Positions 1-12,000 of a stretch of 13,000 nt of DNA are shown one piece after another. Origin of the DNA: Phoronis ovalis (Eukaryota > Phoronida > Phoronidae); NCBI GenBank assembly GCA_028565635.1, contig JAOXYB010041172.1, forward strand, positions 1 to 13,000. The letters run 5' to 3'. The notes under the pieces are model-generated. The model saw only the letters and a list, made by a program, of their open reading frames with translations, did not search any database and had not been told where the DNA came from. Every line of letters begins with the position of its first letter. Within the stretch, counting starts at the first letter, position 1. A program made the translations under genes and the position numbers.

Positions 1-25
1 AACACCAGCCAATTATAATACTTAC

Positions 26-84
26 AGAACGCCGACGATTTTCACGAGTTATCAATTCCCCAGGAGAAACATACGTGCTGTCAC
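26..84 (-). CDS. PHKA: Probable PHKA exon q, start of phosphorylated region (RENRRRS)
   Basis: This segment is 59 bases, phase 1 to phase 0, with 19 whole codons (residues 628 to 646) reading [19 protein letters not shown]. The acceptor TACTAAAG|GTG follows a T-rich tract, and the donor TCT|GTAAGT is a perfect match to U1. Mammalian alpha subunits carry a PKA site of the RRLS type at this position; RRRS here is a plausible counterpart, but this is inference. The segment is open in the frame required and no other coding call competes for it. The exon coding the RRRRLDG block should follow beyond the left edge. Confidence 0.6.
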
Positions 85-3000
85 CTTTAGTAAAAAACAC
101 AATGAACAATGTATGTTAGTTTAAATATAACACGACTACAATGCAGCATGGCACGAAATGCAGTTTCAAGTTTACAATTTATGGTCTTTTGTATATCATA
201 ATTTATGCATTAGTTTACTGTACTTATAGTTAATGTGTTACCAGTCACAATGAAATTCACTGTTTTATGCTAAAGAATGAATTTTGAGGCAAAAATCAGT
301 TCTGCCAAAATTTCTGTAAGCATATGGTATACAACCGGTATAGTACAATTCAACATATGAACAATGAAATCTCCAAGACTGGTGACATTAAGTGCACTTT
401 TTGTGACTTGTTTATTGAAAATAGGAGTATTTAAGTTGATGATATGCAAAAGAATCATGTTTAGCTGTAAACTACAAGCTAGAAAAAGCATCGTGTCTGA
501 CAAAATGCTTGTAACAACACTCAAACAAACCAAGCCCTGTCTACAAAACATCAATATTATCATGCAACAAAAAATTGTCCACAACAAAAATCAAACATCC
601 AACGGCTAGCGTCATGATAGAACTGGTATTTAAAACAGTTTAACCAAGTTTCAAGCAGATTTTATTTTAAATTTCTTCAACTTTTGGAGAAAAAAAATAG
701 CTTGACAACCGAAGCTTCATTCTCACAATTAAATCTCAGCTGATTTCCAGCATTATAACTCCAACTGTTGAAACTGTTTTAAACACTTGTTTTTCATTTT
801 GGCATTATTCAGGCAGGTATGACCACCTTGATTTCTTTCATTTCTCCTTGAACTCTTCGTAAGACAGCATGTTTTCCTTCAGAACGACTAATCTTCAAAA
901 CTGGTGTCCATTTTCCAGTATAGGGGTTATACTCAAACTCTGATAATTGTAATTAATGATTATTGACGTTTTCTGTTAATTGGTTAATCCTGACCAATTT
1001 TATTCCCAATGTAATTGTAACTACATAGATTTGAAACTACTTCAATCAATGATTTCACAAAAAGAATTTAAAAAAATCCAAAATGTTTTTCATAATTTAA
1101 CTAAAATTAAAAACTTACAAAAGATACTGTATGTACATGTTAATTATTGCAGTAAAAATACCCATGAACTAACCTGTCCTGGGACCAAATTCTTTTCCAC
1201 TTAAAATGTGATGCAACAATGTCTTCATTTCAAATGGACTCAAATTTAACAACTCTTCAGATGCTTGATCTCCTGCAATAGTTTAAAGTTAAGGCAACTG
1301 TACAATTAGTAGACGGTCAAGTTTTATTACATCGATCTAAGTTCTTTCAGGTTTTCTTATCTGAAATACGCATAGGTAGGATAACATAAAAGTTATGATT
1401 TTGACTTTAACACTAAATATATTGTATTTGTTTCTTTACATGAATGTGCTAACAATTCCTTCAGGATTATCAATGTTCTATAACAAGCTGCATTTGTATT
1501 TAAATCGTCAATACTCAAAATTTGTTTCCAGAAAAAGGAAAACTGTTACACGCAAGTAATACATTCTTAGGTATCAAACAACAATATATACCTGGGCACT
1601 TCAATGTGCGTGACAACTCTGATGCCATAACCTGAATTATAAGTCCAACTCGTATTCTTAACATTTCACGGAAGAGATTTGGTTCTGTACGTATAAACAT
1701 GGCGAGATATACTAATAGTTCCTGTGTTAACATGGCCGTACTGCTGTCTTCACCACAAGCATCGTGTATTATCTTAGCTATATCTTCAGGGCTTCGTGGA
1801 CTAAAAGTGTAGCAGAGTTAGAAGTAAAGTTATGGAATGCATGATGTAGCTAGAGATGAATCCCCTCACTAGTGAAGTAAACTGATGTCAGTAGTACGGA
1901 TAAAGTAAGTGACAGTGATCCAGAGGAGGTTTGAAGAAGTAGTGTCATGGGATAAGAACAAGTTTATTACTAGTCATCCCATTGGAAATACTTGACTCCA
2001 TAACTGTAATTAATCCAGATCTCACAAAATGTTGAAGTTCAGTATATATGGAGTTACAGTATACATGTAGACTACATTCAATGCAACTAAATCGGTAAGT
2101 GGTCCGAGACTGTACACACTATGCATGTAATCGATACTGGGAACATATGTTTGATTGTTTTACTAGAAAAATAGCAACAATAATTATTTTTAAAATAAGT
2201 ATTTATCTTTACTGGATATTTAAAATACCTGTGTTCTGGAAGCCATTCCTAACAAAGTAGCATCAGAAAAAAACAAAATCAAGAGCACTTGTAGAAGTCA
2301 ATACCTTAATATCACCTTTTCTCTGTGTGGTGGTTGCCCTACTGATAATTGCTTTTGTCGAACTAATAAATCTGTCGTAGCTTTAGCCAAATCATCAACT
2401 CGCTTTTTCAACATACCAGCAGCGTGACGAACCAACCACCACTTTTTCAGATGACCAGCCTTAAGCAATGCAAATTATAATTTTCACACTTTTCCAAATG
2501 CATAATCATTTAATAGAGTTGTTCTAGAAGTGAAATTTCACCTGAAATGTCACGCTGTGATATTTCATATGCAAATAGCCCTACTCGACTGAAAAGAGCA
2601 CAAATAGCATTGCACAGTATGACCTTGTATTAGAACAGAGCCATTTAGTTGTAGGGGTGCTAGGAAGGCACAGGTAACCAGCCAATGTTTACAGGGAATT
2701 CAGCAAATGTCAATTAGTTGGTTCCTTTTTCTTTATTAAATAAGGAAAAGGGAAATATTTCTATTTTTCTTATTTAATAAAGAAAAGAGAGCTATTTCCT
2801 TTTTCCTTATTCAATTGAGGATATAGGAAAGAAAAAAGAACCCTCATTCGAGTCTTGAGAACTTGAGGTATTCGTGACTTGCAAAAAAACGTAATGGCTC
2901 TTGCTGATGGCATGAGGTTTGTTAAATACATTAATTTAAAATTGTTAACTTGTATACATTACACAATGTTGCAGTGTAAATGTAAGTTTTTCTACCCAAC

Positions 3001-6000
3001 TATTCTCTTACAGTGACAAAATGCAAGAACTGAACAACAGGCTAATGAATGCACTAACCCACCTTTTCATACAATTCCACCTGTAAATCTCTGACAGTAC
3101 AGCCAGGCTTTCCATCCACATTAGTATCCCAATCAGAACCTCTGGAAATAAGATGTGCATATTAGTGCCTTTTTCATACATTACTGTGGTTATGTCAAAT
3201 ATTCGGAAAACGCCCCATGCAAAAACAAGGGCCAGGACGATTTTGAGAATCATCCTATCACGCTGCTTAAATTGATTATTTGGGCGAAAGGAATTGCATA
3301 TTATGAATATGAATTAGCATATACGTTTAGAAGTATGTACAATTCCATTGATCAAAATAATTTATAATATTAAAGACTTTAAGTCAATGTTAGACAATTA
3401 AACTTTAAGTCATAACAATTTATTTTTTTTCAATAGCCCCTTATATAAACTACACAATTTATTTGAAGTTCTTGCAACACAATAAAACAATAATCATTGT
3501 AATATAACGTTAACACCTACTGGATAAAATGCTAAAAAAAATACCCAGCAAATAAAACTGAATGCAACCATTAATTTATTCAATCAGTTACAATTTATAT
3601 ATATGTTAGGTGTACATGCTCCTATAAAGTGTTTATTATGAGCAATATTTAAGAAAACAGAAGTGTGCGACGCAAAACTCAATATTAGAGAACACTCAAT
3701 GACACACACACATACAGTCACTTCCAATGATAGCTCCTACCAGGAGTTATTCTTACCTAATTTCAAAGACATTTTGTACAGTCTTTCCTATAAATTCAAT
3801 AAAACATGAATGGCAAAACATTTCTCATTCTTAAATTCTCTAATACTATAATCTCTTCCTCCTCAGAATCATTCTTACCTAAAACACTCAATGACACACA
3901 TATACAGTCACTTTCAATAATAGTTCCTCCCAGGAGTCATTCTTACCTAACTTTAAAGACATTTTGTATAGTCTTTCCTATAAATTCATTAAAACATGAA
4001 TGGCAAAACATTTCCCATTCTCGAATTCTCTAATACTAAAATCTGTTCCTCCCGGTATAAAACATGAATGGCAAAACATGTCCCATTCTTAAATTCTCTA
4101 ATACTAAAATCTTTTAAAATACTTAATTCATTCAATAAAAAACTTACCAGTTTCTTAAATGAAAATTTTACATTGTCTTTACATTCATGTCTTCAATATC
4201 AACACTACAGCTATCCCTATAACAAACCTGTCCATGAACAAACCTCAAATATCTATGACTACATAAATATATATTTTGCTTTTACAGCACATTCCAAAAA
4301 GATTAAATTGTTCTTTTAATGCATTATAACAAACATGTACTACTTTCTATGACATTAACATACAATTAGCAAATACTTGTGTCACTATGAAATATATACA
4401 ATACTACACTAAAAAAGAAGGCCAGGGTTAACAAGCATAAATACGAAAATATACAGTATTCATCTAAATTTAATTACATGTAACTTCTTAACGAAGGCTC
4501 AAGCAAAAAAATCACATAGATAACTTATTTCTCATCTATTACCGCATAAAACTATTTATTCTACATCTTCTGGACGTTATCGTTACAGACTAGATATATT
4601 TCAAAAGATTAACGTAAATTTATAATTATTTCTAAAAGTATGGCGCAATTTAAACCGTAAATACCTTTAAAATAACTACGTTCCTTACACGCACTCACAA
4701 TATTTACAAATAATACAATTGCGCTAATTTAAAAAACTTATGGTACATTTACCAAAAATATCATTAATTGCTTATTTCTTCAAAACTACACGTCACAATT
4801 GAAAATCACATTACATATATTTCCCTTTTTACTTAATATTCTTATTGCCTGCACTTTTTTCATCCTGGAACAGTTATTATTAGCTAAAAAAGGTAAATTC
4901 CTACATATTGCTCATTGTTTACATTGCCACACCAAGGACTATAACAATGCTACATATCCTATAGATAAGATAAGCAGCAAAAACTTTAAACAGCACTGGC
5001 AACCATTTAAACAATTCAAACATATTTGCATAGGCAGGCGCGGTACAAAGGGTGATGCATCATCTCCTCAGCAAAAGAAGCACCAGATCTTAGACAAAGG
5101 CAACAAAAATTCAGGGGACACCTACACAGATTTGCTTGCTGATGTGTTAGGTCAGAGCTTTTCAAATCGGTTTTACTTTAATGCTCATTCAAAGACCATA
5201 TTTATTATTATTTAAATTTTGGATGTAGTACTTACTTAGTGATATAAAGATAATGTATAATGTCTGCCTGCTCGTGCATGGATTCCGTCTGTTTTAAAGA
5301 TTCTACCACATCATTACAATTTGCTCCTTCGAAACTAACAGTAGAATGAGTTCTTGGTAAAGTTTCACTGGAAGTACTTGGACGCAGATGATGGAAAGCT
5401 GGACAAATTACAACAGAATAATAGTACGTACACATGGCGATCATTTGAAGCATTTGTTAAAAGAATGCTAATACTTGGAATATCTAGATTTTTCAGTAAC
5501 TGTGAAACAGAATTGGTTTAGCATAAGTTCTATCATTATCTTGTATTTCTACAGTTTAAAATATTGAAATATAAGTAACAAAATTAGGTACTAGTTTGAT
5601 AACAGTTTGATTACATCCCTAAGATATCTAAGCATTTTAAGATCATTTGACTATATTTTTACTATGAAAACTAGTACAATCTAAAGATATTAAAGCTAAT
5701 TAAAACTTCATTGCCACAATTTCGAACTGTTTCCTTTATGCAAAAATTATTTCCAGACCAATTGAAAGAGCTGTGCAGGAATTGGACACCATTTTATCCA
5801 CAAAGATTATATCACAGTAAGCACAATGTTAATTGGTTAGCAATAGCGTAACACTGCTGAAATAGTGTATAACTACAGAAGGAGTTAAGAGATTTCCTTG
5901 AAATTTGGAGATAGAATGAATAATAAACTATACTAGCAGCATGATTCTTGTTTTTTATAAATTCTCCTGCAGACAGTTGCCATGCAAATGCAATAAACTG

Positions 6001-9000
6001 TTACAATAACTCTTATTACAGTAAATCATATAAGCATTATGATGTTAAATTTCTATTAAGAGATCGGCTTTGAGAAAAAAATTAAATATGTTCTGCCATC
6101 GAAGGGCAACCATATAGCATTGCTACACGTAACACAAGCTGCCAAAACGATATATTATACAGTATACAGTTTTATTTAATTACCTTTGTATATTAAAATT
6201 TTTAAACGAAACTATCAAATGATAAGCAAATAAAGTTTCTAAAAAGTCTTGTTTTATGATAAATATCTTCCTTCTGATGTTTCTAGTAAGTAGAATCTTA
6301 AATATCAGAATTAACGTATGAGCACAGGTTTTCTGGGTGCTAGTCTTTAATCTAAGCGCGCTGAGAACATTTTGCTCTTCAGGATGTTTACTTTTTATTT
6401 TTAATAAGGTGTTGACAAATGGAACCAATTTAAGAATCAACACATATTATCTATAATGTACAATGTCTTAATGTGATAAGCTTATTTTTCTTGGTATTGC
6501 CTCACTTCTGTACAATGGACAAATAATAATATGACAGTACCATACGTTCAATGATCAGCATACCTTCATGTACATCTGTGGCATCCACCTGTATAGAACG
6601 GGATCGTTTGATAATACCATGAACAGAACCAGATCGTTTCCTGCGCTCTTGACTCATCCGCCGTTTTCCTGACATGGAGTCAGCCATTGGCAAATGTGAT
6701 CGAGGACATGCAGGGTTTGAATAACTGTGCATTAACTTCTGTATCTTTTCATCTAGAAGAAAATAAAAGTACACAATACCTTAGCTCTGAATTCTCTACC
6801 CAACTCTTATTTTTTTATTAGAGGTTGACGTAATAACGGTCCAGCAAAGGTTCCCAGCTACTGTACTACCTATAGTAATATATTTTCAATTACCCTAAAA
6901 GTTCAGCAGCAATCCCCTGGGAACAAAGACTCCAGTTGAAGTAATGTGTTTTAAATACAAGTTGTTTGTAAGTATGATGCCCATTTCAGGCATAATCCTA
7001 CTTCGCATGGAATTGTGAGATTGATATGATATCCATGTTGCCTAAAGGCAAGTAATTTCGCCTTATGATTTGATAACAATCACCATCTGCAGTGCAAATG
7101 GAAAAGATAGAAAATACCAAAATAAATATTGTTCTACACTTTTCTATTGTTTCAATTGACTTTGAGAAAAAAAATGTGTGTGAGTATTTTAATGAATGGC
7201 ATAACTCAGTCCAGGTATACCTTACTGTTGAAATTTTACATTTTTTCAAATATAAGCGTTCTCTTGAATAACTTCACTTGCATAGAAACCCAAAATATAG
7301 AATACTGTATATATATCCATACCACATACATCACATTATAAATTTTTACATAAAAAGTATGAGCTTGTTTAATAAACAATTGTTAATTTAAATGAATATG
7401 CTTGCTGTTTCCATGTCTAGCAGCAATATATCATAGAGAATAATATTGAGCCTCAGTTGCTCAAGCACCAGAAGTCCTTTATGTGGTGCCTTGTTGGGCA
7501 GTAAGTCTTAAATAGGTACTACCTCAGTTCACTCAGCTGTGAACTGGATTCGCTCTGCACCTTTATAAGCAGTAGAGATGGTTCATAGCGTGAACAGGTT
7601 CGAAGCAGGTTCGGAGGGGATTGTGTACAGTCATGTGAAACAAAAGAGTCAGCTGTGAAGCAAGAAAAAACTATCTTGAGGAAATGTTAGGAATAATCTG
7701 AAGAGTCTGCCAAGCATACAAAGACTGTTTATGAATAATTGTGTACCTGATTCATCCTCTTCCTGTGAGGTATTCAGAAATGTCAGCTTAGTGATACATG
7801 ACGTACTGCAAAAATCTCCCAAATTGCCCAGTTGAACCCTACAGAAAAATGCAAATTTCATGTAAACAAGGTTGCCCTGCTCTGATTGGCTAACATGCAA
7901 GTGAAACATTTTAACTATGTTATTTCATCACATTCGTGGGCTTAAGAACATAGTAGTGCATGAAAACTTGTTAATTTTACCTAATAATGGTTTCCATGGC
8001 AACAATTTAATAATTTTGTTTAATTAAAAAAAATGGGGAAAAAAATTATCATATTGAACTTGTAAAACTAATGCTTTTTTATATATTTCTTTTTTTAAAA
8101 ATGCTAAATGTTCTTCTTTTTTATTTTTGACATAGGCTGTTACAAAATGCGTAATATTTTGTTTTCACATTTTACAAAAGATAAAGAAGCTTTAATTATA
8201 AGAAACATATATTATTCCGTTAAACGTTCTTTTCTCATTATGTTTTTAATTTTACGTTTCCATAAAAGATAATTTTTTTTTAATAACCAATTTCAGAAAG
8301 TAATTTGCTATTGTTACAAGGGGTGTAATAAATTTCAAACTTGTGTAATTTAATAAATAATCTCTGTTTAAGCAACTATTTGGTATATAACGTAATCTCA
8401 TGTTTTTCTACTATAAAATAAATAGAAAACAGGCACTGAAATTGAAATCTTGCATTTTGACTAAGTTAGCTTTAGTTTAAATTTGTAAAGAGTTGTTGTC
8501 CAAGTAAAACCTTATAGCATAGCATTGAAACTACATTCATTACTGCTTAGTTTGGCACCTTGATTTATTTTCAATTGTCTCATGAAAACTTGTAAATTTG
8601 ATTATAACAAATGCATTTCAACCAGATTGTTACATCTCGCTATATTTGTGCAATGAGAATTGGGACCTGATTCATATCTCCAGAAAGGGGTGGATCCATG
8701 CTTCTGAGGAGGATGGATGATCTGAATTTTTTTTAAGGATATGGGATTATATTCCATTCAATAATTTTTTGTCTTAATCAAGAATTTATAGCAGATACTG
8801 CAGCCCTGTGATGTGAACAGATCACTCACAAAATAGAAGCGATATTCTAATCCACTTACAAGAGAAATAACCGGTAGATTAGATTCTGAATTCTTACCTA
8901 GTACCATTAATGTAGCCAATCTGCAGTTTCTTTAAAGTTGCAGCTAATGCTGGATGCATGGAGTGACGAAAATCTAAAATGACATAATTATTTAAATATA

Positions 9001-12000
9001 CGAAAGCATTGCTGACATCAACCAATATTTCCTGAAAGTAAAATATCACTCTTGCTGTAGTATTTACTGTTGGGATATTTCATAGTAACATAAACATTTT
9101 CACACTTCATTATGTCTATCCTCATTATTTTTTCAGCATAATTTTTTTATAATCACTTCTTGTACCAGACTTCTAAAAAGTGTAACAACAGTCAACAATT
9201 TAGAGGCACACAATGCTAGTTGCTTAACTGTTTTACACTATGCAGCATGAAATATGAAGTGAACAACCTCATTTTACTTCCCCTCTTAAACCCATCAATA
9301 AAATGATAGTAAGAATGGAAAACCAATCACATATTAATAACAAATTATTTTCAACTTACATATGTAATATGATGTATATGATATGCAGCAGCATGACTTA
9401 CCAATCATCCAGTGGTAAATAGGAATAACTACTGTAGGTCTCCCTAACATCTGCCAGTTTGTTCGTAGATATGATATGTCAGTACGGAATTGATCCAATA
9501 AAAATTCTGTATCCAACACGAGATAAAAAGCAGTTGAATCTAAAAACTGCAAAACGAGAAATGAAACAAGTTTATATACTTATTTACAGATCTCTGTAAA
9601 ATTATTTGTATTGTGTTGTATTGTATTGCATTTATATATGAGCCCTTTATCTTACATTAGTAAATCAGAGCACTTTTACATAAACTACCTTTTTTACACA
9701 GTTACCATAGTAAATCAAAGTGGCTTTACATTAAACTACCTTGTTTTTTTACTATTTTACAACAATTGTATGCTCAAATGAGCCTTAAATTGTATACATA
9801 GTGTTCAAAATGCTGACTACAATTCAAGAACAATTGAATAATTTTCCAAAACTAAGAAGTCACAACAGCCATTACAAAACAAACATTCAGTGCACACAAA
9901 CATGTGTCAAACTTGCCTGAGGAGTAAAAGCAAGGATTTCGTCTTTAATTCTGTAGAGTTTACTAGTTGCTAACAAACCACATTCTGAGAATGGTCTACC
10001 ACTTAAGCCTAGCTTCTTGCTTTTACCTGCAAATATGAACACATAAATAACTATTGGTTGAGTTATATACTTAGAAAGACAAAAGCAATGAGCAGATATT
10101 ATCATGCAAGGTAGCATAAATCTAGCTTTTGTATTTAAGCTTGAAATACATGGACAATAACACCTGACAGCTTCTGCCATACTTCTAAATATGAAGATAA
10201 GGGCACAGACCAAAGCACAACTTATGACAACTTTAAAGGTGACAACAGAACACCATTTTATTTTAAGTTTTATATCATAAAGTTACTATTTTGTCAATTC
10301 TTATGATCTCGTAACTCTGAATAGATACTTACACGAGTCATAAAGTTACAATTTTTTCTCACAACGCATTTAGCTTCCGTAAGTCATGAACTGTAACTTT
10401 ACAATGTTTCCGACAACGGACCCAGATCACCTTGGAATATGTACCTCCATAATGTTTCAATTAAACTATAATTCAGTCTGAAATTCATCACTAGAAATGA
10501 CAAGAGCTTTATTTTTACCTAAGTTTGAATATAATTCCCGTAGCAATTTCCCTTGACAAACTTGAATTTTAGTGGAAACTTGTGTTAACGTTTGTACATC
10601 AAGGCCATGATTCAAAAGTAGTTTCTGAATCATGTCATCTTCAGCCAAAATAACAACTGCAACAGAACAAAATGTTTAATGAAATTCAAACTTGCATATC
10701 TGTTCTGGTACTGTCCAATATTGAGAGTAGCGGTTGGTGACACTTGTATCAAAATGTCAACACAGCCAGTTAACCAGACTGTATAGCTGCCCAAAGTCTT
10801 GTTGTTGATACGGTACAGTAAGCATAGCCTGTATTTGAGATAATTAGTTTGAAGACCACAAACTTATGTATGGTATTCAAAAATATGTACAGTATTCAAA
10901 ACTCATGAAATACAATTGAGTGAAGTTGTATCTCAGTAGTAGGGACAAGCAAGTCACATTTACACTATTTTGACATCCATTTTATAGTAATTTACACTTT
11001 CAGACCCATGATGTCACATAAGCTAACAGTTTTATTTTTGAATAAGTACTGAAAGGCAAGAACTATAAATTAAATAAAAACTGTTGAGAGAATTTACAAA
11101 TTTGTAGATGTAAAATACTTCAAATGTTATTGGAAAGTAGGTGCATGCTATAGAATGCCCAAGAAATAATATCACCAACTTATCATATGAGTAAACTATG
11201 AAGTAGTTTTTAGTACAAATAAATCTTACTCACCTTGTACAACTAAATCAGGTTTTGCTTCAGTAACTAATCGTCTGTTGAGAGGATCTAATTCTCCAGG
11301 AGATAAGAAGCCCTGGAAATAAAAATATCTTAAATGAGAATTTCTAACCCTAATATTACAGAATACGTCAACTACAGCTGGTTTTCGAACTACAGTATAG
11401 GCAAAAACCATAAAGAATGGTGCTTATTGATCAAAACAAGCAATCATACTCAACAAAGTATTACATTGGGCAAATTCAATTACACTGTATAGTATACCAT
11501 GATTATTTTAATTTTACAGCATGTGGTTTAAGTTTTGCATAACATTTTTGATAGAAAAACAAGTAAGTTTTTAAAATGTTCTTTCATATAAAAAAAAGTT
11601 GGTAAACATAATATTGAGTAATAATCAGTCTGTTCCCAATTAGTATCAAAACAAGATGTGAAATAGAAGTATATCAAATTTCACATTTATTCTGTTTAAG
11701 ACTCAACATGCTAGTCAAGTTCTAAATTATTAATAGTCTGTTACTTTACAGTAAAAATGGGAAAAAAACATCATTCAGATATACTTACATCCTGAAGCAG
11801 CTTTCCTAGAATATACATTGATTGTCCCCACTTGTGCGGTAACTGGCCAATAGGAATACGTTCTTGACTTCCAGGAGTATGATATTCTTGTTCTACCTGT
11901 AAATACATTTTTAAACAAGATTGATATTTAAATAGCATTAAAAAATTTACACATTACAATCAAAGCTTTCACTGGTATCATGATGCATACATCAGCTTTA

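Noticed and set aside
270-609. Overlapping open stretches on both strands (105 codons minus, 81 codons plus)
   Set aside because: Neither resembles a known family, both are in the intron between PHKA exons, and the composition is typical AT-rich intron.
2305-2320. Donor AAAAG|GTGATA for the exon ending VIL
   Set aside because: Joining there makes the next exon read into a stop after four codons; the GTATTG donor keeps the frame and the conserved spacing.
3008-3253. A hydrophobic 81-residue minus-strand ORF
   Set aside because: It is an out-of-frame reading across the exon at 3141..3063, whose correct frame gives GSDWDTN...ELYEK.
6582-6594. Alternative donor ATACAG|GTGGAT inside the linker exon
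   Set aside because: Its phase does not fit the following exon, which must be entered in phase 1 to read FHHLRPS.
6753-7746. A missing linker exon like the vertebrate helical linker segment
   Set aside because: I found no segment with suitable splice sites and family resemblance, and the flanking exons already join in frame.
9887-10213. A single 108-residue minus-strand protein
   Set aside because: Only the part at 10026..9917 is coding; the ends are intron read-through on either side of the exon with SGRPF and TSKLY.
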